36,577 nt of DNA from Roseomonas acroporae (lineage in GTDB: Bacteria > Pseudomonadota > Alphaproteobacteria > Acetobacterales > Acetobacteraceae). Both the position numbers and the translations under genes were made by a program. Positions 26,452 to 33,524 of this stretch are shown piece after piece. The stretch is from positions 1 through 36,577 of the forward strand of contig NZ_JALPRX010000043.1 of NCBI RefSeq assembly GCF_023223525.1. The letters are read 5' to 3'. The notes beneath the pieces were generated by a model. It saw only the letters and a program-made list of their open reading frames with translations, searched no databases and was not told where the DNA came from. Numbering within the stretch: the first letter of the stretch is position 1; every line of letters begins with the position of its first letter.

Positions 26452-26901
26452 ACAACCCGGTTCCCGGGCGGGGGGAGATGCCCCGTGCCGCCGGCGGTGC
26501 CCGCCCGCTGCCGCATTCCCGGGCGATGTCCCGGCCTCCGCGCCCCGGGGAGCCTGGAGGGAACGGGGGTGGAGCATCCCCAGGCCGGGCGGACGCGTCC
26601 AGCGGCCCGGGAAACGCGTCACGTCGGGGCCGGCGCCGTTCCGGGACGGGGCCGGACATCCGGTCCTGGACCCTGCGCCCGACACGGGCGCCGAGGCGCG
26701 GGCAGGGGGACGGCACGGCCCTGCCGGAAAACGATGCGGCCATGGCGGGCCGCGCTGCCGGCAGCAGCGCGACCCGCCATGGCCGCATTGCCGGGACCGC
26801 CGGATGTGCATCCGGAATCACGGCGGCCTGACGGAGAAAGGTTGCGGCGGCTGCGTGGCCGCAGCCGCCATCCCGTCAGGCAGCGTCGGGCGTGGGGCCG
26901 A
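26452..26901. other. Intergenic region between convergent genes
   Basis: Nothing protein-like is seen. The stretch is Gly/Pro/Arg-coding in all frames, as expected of random GC-rich DNA. The main structure is the long inverted repeat at 26734-26788. Confidence 0.5.
26734..26788 (-). terminator. 55-bp inverted repeat, probable intrinsic terminator for the - strand lipoprotein gene
   Basis: The arms 26734-26758 and 26764-26788 are 25 bp with one mismatch, and the loop is 5 nt. The outer 16 bp (ATGCGGCCATGGCGGG) pair perfectly. Read on the - strand the stem is followed by CGTTTTCC, so it fits an intrinsic terminator 114 bp past the stop at 26902. It could also act on the convergent gene. Confidence 0.7.
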
Positions 26902-27333
26902 TCAGGAACGCCGGCGCGCCGGCAGCGGCACGGCGGCCGCGGCGGTGTAGCCGCAGCTCTCGCGCTGCGCCTGGCCGGAGAAGCCGTCGGTGCCGAACTT
27001 GCCGGTCATCGTCCAGACGCCGGTGCTGAAGTTCACCGTGCCGTCCGACGCGATCGGCGAGGTCGCGGCGCGGCCGGCGCCGGCGTTCAGCGTGGCGGTG
27101 CCGTTGTTCACGCGGATGGTGAACGGCATCTCCTGCGGGATGCAGATGTCGCGCTGACCGACGGTCAGGCTGGCACGGCCCCGGAAGAGCGCGTTGGGGA
27201 CGGTGACGGTCTCCGCCGGCGGCGCCGGCGGCGGCGTCACGACCGCCATGGGGGCGGGCGGCGTCGGATCGGCGGCGCAGGCGGCGACGCCGAGCGTCGC
27301 CGCGAACAGCGCCAGATGGGTCTTGCGAAGCAT
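26902..27333 (-). CDS. Small lipoprotein of unknown function
   Basis: This 143-residue protein has a lipoprotein signal peptide, MLRKTHLALFAATLGVAAC, with Cys19 as the probable lipidated residue. A Pro-rich linker (residues about 21-42) follows, then a beta-rich domain with VGQRDICIPQEMPFTIRVNNGTATLNAGAGRAATSPI and WTMTGKFGTDGFSG. Two Cys (ICIPQ and ESCGYTA) may bond. The domain contains nothing I can name. The start is supported by a GGGAG site about 8 nt upstream on the - strand; the open frame upstream of it is not protein-like. It is a single gene with its own long leader (27334-27696) and a strong terminator hairpin downstream. Confidence 0.82.
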   Translation of the reverse strand: MLRKTHLALFAATLGVAACAADPTPPAPMAVVTPPPAPPAETVTVPNALFRGRASLTVGQRDICIPQEMPFTIRVNNGTATLNAGAGRAATSPIASDGTVNFSTGVWTMTGKFGTDGFSGQAQRESCGYTAAAAVPLPARRRS

Positions 27334-27696
27334 TCTAGTGCTCCCGAACGGGTTTACGCATTGGTCGCATCCGAAACCAGCCATGGCAAGTTGCTGAACC
27401 GCCGGGACAATGTGGAAACGCGCGTCTCCACCCCGCCAGGAACGATCCGGCCGCATGCTCTTCTCCGGCCTCGACGGCATCGCGGCTGGTTGCAGCGGAC
27501 CTTGAAACACTGGGGCAGATGGATCAATCCGGGAGCCTACAGAGTCCGGCCTCCGGCATGCAGTAGGCTGGCCGTCGTGTCTCCAGGGACACGGTGTGTG
27601 TGCCGGAACACATTGAAACGGGTAGGCGAATCCCTGGTCCCGGCGGGTGGATCGCGGCCCGACGGCACCTCGCCGGGCTGGCCTTCCGAACGGATC
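27334..27696. other. Non-coding leader region between two - strand genes
   Basis: This 363-bp stretch is less GC-rich than its surroundings and has no gene. It should carry the promoter of the lipoprotein gene at 26902-27333. A GTGTC/GACAC inverted repeat (about 27578-27593) followed by GTGTGTGTGCC is present. No clear -35/-10 pair can be assigned. Confidence 0.4.
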
Positions 27697-28113
27697 TCAG
27701 TAGCGCGGCGGCCAGCCCGGCGGTGGATAGGGCGGCGGGGGATAGGGCGGCGGGGCCCCGTAGGGCGCGCCGTAGCCGGGCTTGCCGTAGCCGGGTGGCG
27801 GGGGCGGCGGGGGATAGTAGCCGGGCGGGGGTGGGGGCGGCGCGTAGCCGCCGCGGAGCTGCATGTCGTTCAGCCGCGCCGTCTCGTGGTCGCCGGTGTC
27901 GTTGCCGGCATCGTAGCGGCGGTCCACGTTGCCGTAGGGGTTGCGCCAGTCCGCCGCCGGAAGCAGCGGCGACGCCGCGGCGGGCCGGGCGGGAGGCGGG
28001 CCGGCCGACGGGACGGGTGGTGCCGCCACGGCGGGCCCCGCGAGCAGGCCGATGGCCAGGGCCAGCGGCGGCGGCACCCAGGCCTTCCGGGCAGGGCTGC
28101 GGATCGGTCTCAT
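27697..28113 (-). CDS. Exported Pro/Gly/Tyr-rich protein, unknown function
   Basis: This 138-residue protein has a signal peptide of about 30 residues (WVPPPLALAIGLLAGPAVA-APP). A short middle part contains DWRNPYGNVDRRYDAGNDTGDHETARLNDMQLRGG. The C-terminal half is made of Pro-Pro-Gly-Tyr units (PPPPPPGYYPPPPPPPGYG, GYGAPYGAPPPYPPP), probably disordered and perhaps wall- or surface-associated. The DWRNPYGNVDRRYDAGNDTGD segment is the only part with real sequence complexity and recalls small exported proteins common in Acetobacteraceae (inference). An AGGGAGA site lies 8 nt upstream of the ATG. A 12-bp tandem repeat lies just before that site. Confidence 0.7.
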   Translation of the reverse strand: MRPIRSPARKAWVPPPLALAIGLLAGPAVAAPPVPSAGPPPARPAAASPLLPAADWRNPYGNVDRRYDAGNDTGDHETARLNDMQLRGGYAPPPPPPGYYPPPPPPPGYGKPGYGAPYGAPPPYPPPPYPPPGWPPRY

Positions 28114-28126
28114 GGTCGGTTCTCCC

Positions 28127-28169
28127 TCGGGCCCAGGCTCGGGCCCAGGCTCGGGCCCAGGCTCGGGCT
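28127..28169. repeat. 12-bp tandem repeat, 3.5 copies
   Basis: TCGGGCCCAGGC is repeated at 28127, 28139 and 28151, with a partial fourth copy. It starts 14 bp upstream of the - strand gene start and is self-complementary in part (GGGCCC). Confidence 0.85.
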
Positions 28170-28344
28170 CAGACCGGCGCACGGCGCGGTCCCGCCGCTC
28201 CGGTCCGGCGCCGCGGGTCGCGCGGCGATCCGTTCCGTCCGCAACGCGGGCGGAACGCGGGGGATGCCCCGGGCCTCGTCGGTCAGGGCGCCTGCGCCCC
28301 GCGAATCGGAACCTGCGCGGCGCGAGGGCCGGCGCCCCGCCACG

Positions 28345-28480
28345 GCGGGGGGGCCGGCCCCGGGGGGGGGGGGCCCCCCGCGGGGGGCGGGGGGGGGGGG
28401 GGCGCGGCGCCCCGGGTATTCGCCACGGGGGGGGGGGGGGGGCGGGCGCCCCCCCCGGGGGGGGGGCCCGCCCCCGCCGT
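28345..28480. other. Run of long G and C homopolymers, doubtful sequence
   Basis: G runs of 12 (28362-28373), 14 (28389-28402) and 16 (28427-28442) alternate with C runs within 136 bp. Nothing similar occurs elsewhere in the window. No gene crosses it; it ends 50 bp past the crotonase stop. It could be a sequencing or assembly artefact, or a real G-quadruplex-prone tract. Confidence 0.85.
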
Positions 28481-28530
28481 GCCGGCCGGCACGGCGGGTC
28501 GATGGCGGCGGGGCGGCAGGCGCCGGCGCG

Positions 28531-29355
28531 CTACGCCAGCCAGGCCGGGGGGCGCTTCTCGCGGAAGGCCGCGATGCCCTCGGCCGCCTCCGGGCCGGTG
28601 GCGCAGCGGGCGAAGGCGCGGGCGCCGGCCTCGGCGTAGCCCTCGGGCGCGACCGGGCCGAGCGCCGCGAGCAGGCCCTTGGTCTCGGCCAGCGCGCCGG
28701 GCGCGCCCTTCAGGATGTCGGCCACGGTGGCATCCACCATCGCCGACAGCATGGCCGGGTTCGGCGCCACCTGATGCACGAGTCCGGTGCGCAGCGCCTC
28801 CGCCGCGTCGACCACGGCGCCCTGCAGCACCATCCGGGTGGCGGCGGAATGGCCGAGGCGGCGCACCATCCAGGGCAGGATCTGCGCCGGCACCAGCCCG
28901 CGCAGCGTCTCGGGCGCCGCGAAGCGGGCGCTGCTGGCGGCGAAGGCGATGTCGGCGGCGCAGACCCAGCCGAGGCCGCCGGCATGTGCCGCCCCCTCCA
29001 CCTGGGCGATCACCACCTGCGGCAGCGCCGAGAAGGCTCCGAAGCGCTCGCCGATCCGCCGGTTGCGGTCGAGCTGGCCGGCCAGCCGCGCCTCGGGCGT
29101 GCCGTCGGCGCCGACCTCGGTGAGGTCGAGCCCGGCGCAGAAATGCCCGCCGGCGCCCGAGAGCACCAGCACGCGCGCCGAGCGGTCCTCGCGCAGTTCG
29201 GCGAACAGCGAGTCCAGCGCCTCGCCCATCGCCGCGTTCATCGCGTTGCGCCGCGCCGGGCGGTTCAGCACCGCCCGCACCACCGGCCCCTCGCGCGTGA
29301 CGAGGACCGGTGCCTCCGCCGGCGCCTCCGCCGGCGCCTCCGTCTCCTTGCCCAT
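28531..29355 (-). CDS. Enoyl-CoA hydratase family protein, methylglutaconyl-CoA hydratase-like
   Basis: This crotonase-fold protein has 274 residues and an N-terminal APAEAPAEAP repeat encoded by 12-bp units. The first oxyanion motif is GAGGHFCAGLDL. The second reads EGAAHAGGLGWVCAAD, with Gly129 where classical hydratase has Glu. The second catalytic Glu is kept (Glu149, APETLRGLVPAQILPWMVRRLG). The GLG pattern plus this PAQILPW stretch recalls LiuC-type 3-methylglutaconyl-CoA hydratases of leucine breakdown. It starts 6 bp after the HMG-CoA-lyase-like gene, which fits such a pathway. Substrate assignment is inference. It is followed by the homopolymer tract. Confidence 0.88.
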   Translation of the reverse strand: MGKETEAPAEAPAEAPVLVTREGPVVRAVLNRPARRNAMNAAMGEALDSLFAELREDRSARVLVLSGAGGHFCAGLDLTEVGADGTPEARLAGQLDRNRRIGERFGAFSALPQVVIAQVEGAAHAGGLGWVCAADIAFAASSARFAAPETLRGLVPAQILPWMVRRLGHSAATRMVLQGAVVDAAEALRTGLVHQVAPNPAMLSAMVDATVADILKGAPGALAETKGLLAALGPVAPEGYAEAGARAFARCATGPEAAEGIAAFREKRPPAWLA

Positions 29356-29361
29356 CGGTCG

Positions 29362-30411
29362 TCATCCTCCCTCGTCGTCGCCGAGCCGGACGGCGCGGCT
29401 GTGCAGCCGGCGCCCCAGCAGCGCCTCGGCGGCGCGGCCGGTGGCGCGCAGCCGTTCCAGGTCCAGGCCGGTCGCGACCCCCATGGCATGGAACAGCATC
29501 GCCAGGTCCTCGGTGCTGGTGTTGCCCGAGGGGCCGCCGCCATGGGCGATCTGGGCCGGGTCGTCGCCGGTGCCGCCGAGCGCCGTGTCGAAGTGGCGGA
29601 TGCCGGCCTCGTAGGCGGCGACGCAATTGGCGATGCCGGCGCCGCGGCCGTCGCGGAAATGCGCGATCAGCGTCGCGGTGGGCATGGCGCCGTGCAGCCA
29701 GCCCACCAGGTCGCGCACGCGCGGCGGCGTCGCGCTGCCGGTGGTGTCGGCGATGGTGATGCGGTCGATGCCGAGGGCGACGAAGCGCTCCGCCTCCTCC
29801 AGCACGCGCTCGGGGGCGATCGGGCCGTCGATCGGGCAGTCGAAGGCGACGGTGATGGCGCCGACCAGGACGAAGCCGTCGCCCGCCAGCCGCGCCATCT
29901 CGCCCACCTGCTCCCAGCGCGCGGCGCGCGTGCAGCCGAAGGAGCGCTGGCTGTGGCCGTCCGAGGCGGCGACGACGAGGCCGATCTCCTCCGGCCCGCG
30001 GCCGCGCTCCAGCGCCGCCAGCGCCCGGCGCACCGCCGGCGGGTCGGGGCAGAGGGCGCGGAACTGCACGCCCTCGCGCGGCGGCATGGCGGCCAGCACC
30101 GCCTCTGCATCGGCGAATTGCGGCCAGCGCCCGCGATCGGCGAAGGCGGTGGTCTCGATCCGGCGGAAGCCGCACTCGGCGATGCGGGTCAGCATCGCCA
30201 CCTTCTCGTCGGTGGGCACGATGTCGGGCTCGTGCTGCAGGCCGCCGCGGGCGAAGCACTCGCAGATCACCACCTCCGGCCCGAGCGCGACGTTCGCGGC
30301 CTCCAGCAGCTCCTCCGGCAGCGGGATCTCCTCGTCCGGCGGCGTGCCCGCCTCGCCGGCGGCGCCCGGCATCCCGCCGGGCAGGGCGTCCTCGGTCACG
30401 TCCGAAGGCAT
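29362..30411 (-). CDS. HMG-CoA lyase-like (DRE-TIM metallolyase) protein, divergent active site
   Basis: This 349-residue protein has the TIM barrel of hydroxymethylglutaryl-CoA lyase, recognisable from IETTAFADRGRWPQFAD, ADTTGSATP and GNTSTEDLAMLFHAMGVATGLDL. Its active site differs. The RDGLQNE motif is RGGLQHE (Arg55, Gly56), so the metal-binding Asp is Gly. The HCHD pair is HFRD (His251, Arg253). The catalytic Cys of GGCP is missing in GGTGDDPAQIAHGGGPSGN. The SGN asparagine (Asn297) is kept. It may cleave a different CoA ester or lack lyase activity. The first 45 or so residues are an acidic, Pro/Gly-rich extension. The gene is directly followed by the crotonase (6-bp gap), so the two form an operon. 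Confidence 0.82.
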   Translation of the reverse strand: MPSDVTEDALPGGMPGAAGEAGTPPDEEIPLPEELLEAANVALGPEVVICECFARGGLQHEPDIVPTDEKVAMLTRIAECGFRRIETTAFADRGRWPQFADAEAVLAAMPPREGVQFRALCPDPPAVRRALAALERGRGPEEIGLVVAASDGHSQRSFGCTRAARWEQVGEMARLAGDGFVLVGAITVAFDCPIDGPIAPERVLEEAERFVALGIDRITIADTTGSATPPRVRDLVGWLHGAMPTATLIAHFRDGRGAGIANCVAAYEAGIRHFDTALGGTGDDPAQIAHGGGPSGNTSTEDLAMLFHAMGVATGLDLERLRATGRAAEALLGRRLHSRAVRLGDDEGG

Positions 30412-30499
30412 GGCAGCTCCTTGAGGCGTGTCCCGCCCTCGCAGGCGGCGGTAGCGGGGCCACCCGGTCGGGCGGTGGCGGATGCGCGCGGCAGCATGG

Positions 30500-30539
30500 C
30501 CCGTCCGGCCGCCGGAGGGAACGCCGCCGGCCGGACGGG
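30500..30539 (-). terminator. Hairpin downstream of the CBS-BON gene
   Basis: CCCGTCCGGCCG (30500-30511) pairs with 30528-30539, a 12-bp perfect stem with a 16-nt loop. It lies in the 232-bp gap between the CBS-BON stop and the HMG-lyase-like start on the - strand, so it could separate the two transcripts. Confidence 0.45.
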
Positions 30540-30643
30540 GACGGCCGGGCGTGGCGGGCGGCGGGGGTTCCGGGCGGCTGGCGGGAAGGGGCGCGGCGGG
30601 GCGGGGCCTGCCCGGCGAGGCACGGCACGGCGAGGCACGGCGG

Positions 30644-31330
30644 TCAGTCGATGACGAAGGGCGGCGTCCTCGCCAGGTCGAAGCGCACCTCCCGCACGCC
30701 CGGCAGCGCCTCGGCCATCACGCGCAGGCCGCGCTCGATCTCCTTCGAGCGGGCGAAGCCGTGGAAGCGCACCACGCCGTTCTCCACCTCGGCGAACAGG
30801 AAGTGGGAATCCGACCAGGGGTGCTGGCGCATCGCCTCGCGCAGGCGGCGGTGGATCTCGCGGTCGGAGGGCGCGGCGGCCTGCGCCTCGGGCGGGGCGA
30901 GCACGGCGCGCATCAGGTCGGCGCGCGAGACGATGCCGACCAGCCGGCCCTCGCGCACCACCGGCACGCGCCGGATGTTGCGCTTCTCCAGCAGGGCCGC
31001 GACCTTCTCCAGGCTGTCCTCGGGGGCGACCGTGGCCAGCTCGGTGGACATCACGTCGCGGGCGGTCCGGCCGTGGGTGCGGGCGAATTCCGCCGCCTGG
31101 CGCGCGGCGGAGCGGAACAGGTCGAAGATCCAGCCGCGCGGGGCCTCGCCCGGCGCGGCGAGGCGGCGCATCAGGTCGCCCTCGGTCACCATCCCGGCCA
31201 GCGCCCCGTCCTCGTCCACCACCGGCACGCCGGAGATGCCGCGCTCGGCGAAGAGCGCGGCGAGCGCCGTCACCGGCGTCTCGGGAGGCACCGTCATCAC
31301 GGCGCGTGTCATCACGTCACGGACCAGCAT
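30644..31330 (-). CDS. CBS-pair domain protein with C-terminal BON domain
   Basis: This 228-residue protein is probably a cytosolic sensor. Residues about 1-60 and 90-145 are two CBS motifs (VRDVMTRAVMTVPPETPVTALAALFAE with GVPVVDEDGALAGMVTEGDLM, and ARDVMSTELATVAPEDSLEKVAALLEKRNIRRVPVV). Such pairs usually bind adenine nucleotides. Residues about 155-225 form a BON domain (REIHRRLREAMRQHPW, VENGVVRFHGFARSKEIERGLRVMAEALPGV). The CBS-BON fusion is common in alphaproteobacteria and usually tied to stress or energy sensing; the partner is unknown. The gene runs on the same strand as the HMG-lyase-like operon but is separated from it by 232 bp and a hairpin. A GGAGGAGAA site precedes the ATG. Confidence 0.92.
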   Translation of the reverse strand: MLVRDVMTRAVMTVPPETPVTALAALFAERGISGVPVVDEDGALAGMVTEGDLMRRLAAPGEAPRGWIFDLFRSAARQAAEFARTHGRTARDVMSTELATVAPEDSLEKVAALLEKRNIRRVPVVREGRLVGIVSRADLMRAVLAPPEAQAAAPSDREIHRRLREAMRQHPWSDSHFLFAEVENGVVRFHGFARSKEIERGLRVMAEALPGVREVRFDLARTPPFVID

Positions 31331-31470
31331 CCTGGCTTCTCCTCCTCGTCGCCGGCGCGCCGCCCCGGCCCCCGGCCTTCAGGCCCCGACGCCGGCCGGC
31401 CCGGGGGCATGCAGGCATCGGGGCCGGCGGACGGCGTGTTCCCATCCGCCGGCCGCCGGAAGGCGGCAGG

Positions 31471-31574
31471 CTACAGCGAACCGCAGTCCGGTTGGGACTG
31501 CGCTTCGCCGTCGCTCGTTGTTCCCGGCGCGGATTCACGCTGCCGGGCGTGTCCGCCCGCCGGCGATCCGCTCT
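31471..31574 (+). repeat. Dispersed repeat, module B (copy 2)
   Basis: From CTACAGCGAACCGCAGTCCG to GGCGATCCGCTCT this stretch matches 36243-36346 in the same orientation, with about ten substitutions. The terminal hairpin has two or three mismatches (CAGCGAACCGCAGTCC against GGACTGCGCTTCGCCG). Confidence 0.92.
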
Positions 31575-31575
31575 G

Positions 31576-31683
31576 GAGCATTCTCGAGCTCGGTGTACTC
31601 ACCCGGCGACCCGGAAAACGCGGGAAACCAAAAGGCTAGGGCCGCTCCGGCCCGATACGGTCAGGCCGGAACGGCTCGAGCGC
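31576..31683 (-). repeat. Dispersed repeat, module A (copy in reverse orientation)
   Basis: The reverse complement of this stretch aligns with 36144-36243. It has GCCGTTCC, then CGTATCGGG, GGAACGGC-like sequence, AGCCTTTTG, GCGTTTTCCG and a final ATGCTC. Here module A follows module B in opposite orientation, whereas at 36 kb A precedes B in the same orientation. Confidence 0.85.
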
Positions 31684-31740
31684 ATCCTCTCCGGGGAGCG
31701 TGGCCCCGCCATGCGGGGAGGCGCCGCCCGGGGCCGCCGC

Positions 31741-32538
31741 TCAGCGGCCCGTGAAGCGCGGTGCCCGCTTCTCCAGCCAGGCGGCACGGCCCTCGGCGAG
31801 GTCGGCGGAGCGCTTGGCGGCCTGCTGCGAGGCCTCGATCACGGCCGGGTCGAAGCCGCCGAGCGCGATGGCGTTGAGCGACCGCTTCATGCCCTGCACC
31901 GCGAGCGGCGCGTTGGCCGCCAGCGTCCCGGCCAGCTCCTCCACCCGCGCCGCGAGCCGGTCGGGCGCCACCAGCTCGGTGAGGAAGCCCACGCGCCGCA
32001 TCGCCTCGGCGTCGAGCGGCTCGGCGGTCAGGAACAGGTGCTTGGCGACGTCGACGCCGAGGCGGCTGACGTAGCGCTGCATGCCGGAGCGGTAGTAGTG
32101 CAGGCCGAGCCTGGCCGCCGGCATGAACATGCGGATGCCGGTGACGCCGATGCGGAAGTCGCAGGCCAGGGCGAGGTCGGTGGAGCCGCCGTAGACGCCG
32201 CCCTGCAGGGCGCAGATGGTGGGCAGGCGCAGCGCCTCGAGCCGGTCGACCATGTCGCCGAAGGCGTTCTCGTCGGCCTGGCCCTGGCCCAGCTCGCCGA
32301 TGTGGAAGCCCGAGCTGAAGGACTTGCCGCCCGCCGCGAGCACCAGGACGCGCAGCGCCGGGTCCGCCTCGACCTGCGCGAGCAGCGCGGTCAGGGTGAC
32401 GAGATCGGCGGGCTCGATGCGGTTGTGCACCTCGGGGCGGTTGAGGCGGATGGTGGCGCGCATGCCCTCCACGGTGAGGGTCGGGGCGCCCGGGGGCGAG
32501 GCGATGGGGCGGGTTTCCGCCGGCGTTGCCTGGTCCAT
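31741..32538 (-). CDS. Crotonase-superfamily protein lacking both classical catalytic glutamates
   Basis: This 265-residue crotonase-fold protein has a first oxyanion motif GGKSFSSGFHIGEL and a second GGVYGGSTDLALACD. The two catalytic Glu of enoyl-CoA hydratase correspond to Asp121 and Ala141 (FMPAARLGLHYYRSG), so ordinary hydration is unlikely. Isomerase, dehalogenase, hydrolase or other chemistry is possible. VSRLGVDVAKHLFLTAEPLDAEAMRRVGFLTELV and the C-terminal WLEKRAPRFTGR are standard. The start at 32538 (MDQATPAETR) follows a GAGAGACGGAAACGAG stretch on the - strand; a longer frame upstream is not protein-like. It is divergent from the DUF3126 gene and lies beside a composite dispersed repeat. 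Confidence 0.88.
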   Translation of the reverse strand: MDQATPAETRPIASPPGAPTLTVEGMRATIRLNRPEVHNRIEPADLVTLTALLAQVEADPALRVLVLAAGGKSFSSGFHIGELGQGQADENAFGDMVDRLEALRLPTICALQGGVYGGSTDLALACDFRIGVTGIRMFMPAARLGLHYYRSGMQRYVSRLGVDVAKHLFLTAEPLDAEAMRRVGFLTELVAPDRLAARVEELAGTLAANAPLAVQGMKRSLNAIALGGFDPAVIEASQQAAKRSADLAEGRAAWLEKRAPRFTGR

Positions 32539-32888
32539 GGTCTCGTTTCCGTCTCTCGCGGCTTGCGCCGGGCTGGTTCGCCTTGCGCCGGTCGCATGAT
32601 GCCGGCGGTTCGGGGGGCAGCCTGTCACGAGCCCGGCGGCGAGGCCAGACGCGGACGGGCTCCGGCGTGGGGGGGCGACGACGGGACGGCGGGCGGCGGC
32701 CGAACGGGGCGCCACGGCGGCGCGCGGTGTCGGAGCCCGGGCGCGCCGCCGCGGCGGCGCGGCGAATCCCGCCATCCGCCCTGGCGCGCCAGCCCTGCAA
32801 TCCCCAACTGGCAGGTCCGGCCCCACGGGCCTGGACCCCGGCGTGCGACGGGGCCAAGAAGCCGGCCCGACACAGGAGCAGCCCCGGC
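32539..32888. other. Divergent intergenic region with a 20-bp perfect palindrome
   Basis: No gene is seen. At 32742-32761 lies CGCGCCGCCGCGGCGGCGCG, a perfect palindrome of only G and C, within the region that should carry promoters for both the - strand crotonase and the + strand DUF3126 gene. Palindromes of low-complexity G/C can arise by chance at this composition. Confidence 0.5.
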
Positions 32889-33155
32889 ATGAACCCGACC
32901 GACATCGCCCGCGTCCAGACCTATCTCCGCCGCCTGCTCGGCACGGAGCGCATCCGCCTGATCAAGCCCGCGCGGCCCGGCCTGTCGGTGGAGGTGGCGG
33001 TCGAGGACGAGGTGGTCGGCACGCTGCACCGCGACGAGGACGAGGGCGAGGTGTCCTACTCCCTGCACCTCTCCATCCTGGAGGAGGACCTGCCGCCCGC
33101 GCCGAAGGCGGCCGCCGAGGCCCCGGCCCGCGCCCCGGCCGCCAGACGGCGCTGA
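32889..33155 (+). CDS. DUF3126 family protein
   Basis: This small cytosolic protein of 88 residues has the DUF3126 core: MNPTDIARVQTYLRRLLGTERIRLI, then VEVAVEDEVVGTLHRDEDEGEVSYSLHLSILEEDLP. The family is widespread in alphaproteobacteria and its function is unknown. The last 20 residues are an Ala/Pro tail. The ATG at 32889 has an AGGAG site 10 nt upstream; the frame is open further upstream but is not protein-like there. It is followed by a 369-bp gap before topoisomerase III, so it is probably its own transcript. Confidence 0.9.
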   Translation: MNPTDIARVQTYLRRLLGTERIRLIKPARPGLSVEVAVEDEVVGTLHRDEDEGEVSYSLHLSILEEDLPPAPKAAAEAPARAPAARRR

Positions 33156-33202
33156 TCCGCGCGCCCGGTCGCCTCGGCCGGCGGATCGGCTTCTTCCTTG
33201 TT

Positions 33203-33248
33203 CTCGAAAGCCTGGGTCCTCGAAAGCCTGGACCCTCGAAAGCCGGGC
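33203..33248. repeat. 16-bp tandem repeat, three copies
   Basis: CTCGAAAGCCTGGGTC begins at 33203, 33219 and 33235, with minor changes in the last units. It lies in the 369-bp gap between the DUF3126 gene and topB. The rest of that gap (33156-33524) holds no recognisable gene. A relatively AT-rich GGTATGTTCTGGGA near 33439-33452 is the best promoter candidate for topB. Confidence 0.85.
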
Positions 33249-33524
33249 GCCGCCGCCGGCGGCCCGGGGAGAGAACCGCCTTCGCCGCACGGGCGGCGGA
33301 CCGCGTTCGCAGCCTCGGCCCGGGTCTGGCCGGGCCCCGCAGGGGCGGGTGCTTCCGCTGCCGGCACGTCGCGCGGTCGGGCCGGACGGGGCTGGCCCGT
33401 GCCTGTTCCCCGGAAGTTCCTTTTCCATGTCCGGGTTCATGGTATGTTCTGGGACGGGCGATTCCGCCCGACCCGGAGGCCCTGACGCGGGGCGCGCGAC
33501 CAGCCTGAGGCGGACCGGAAGGGC

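Noticed and set aside
27540-27615. Possible small RNA or tRNA-like gene in the less GC-rich leader near 27.6 kb
   Set aside because: No cloverleaf, no TTCGA-type T loop and no conserved boxes could be assigned; only a short GTGTC/GACAC repeat.
26485-30654. A + strand open frame of about 1390 codons
   Set aside because: It runs antisense to the crotonase, HMG-lyase-like and small exported genes and through the homopolymer tract. It has no domain and low-complexity composition.
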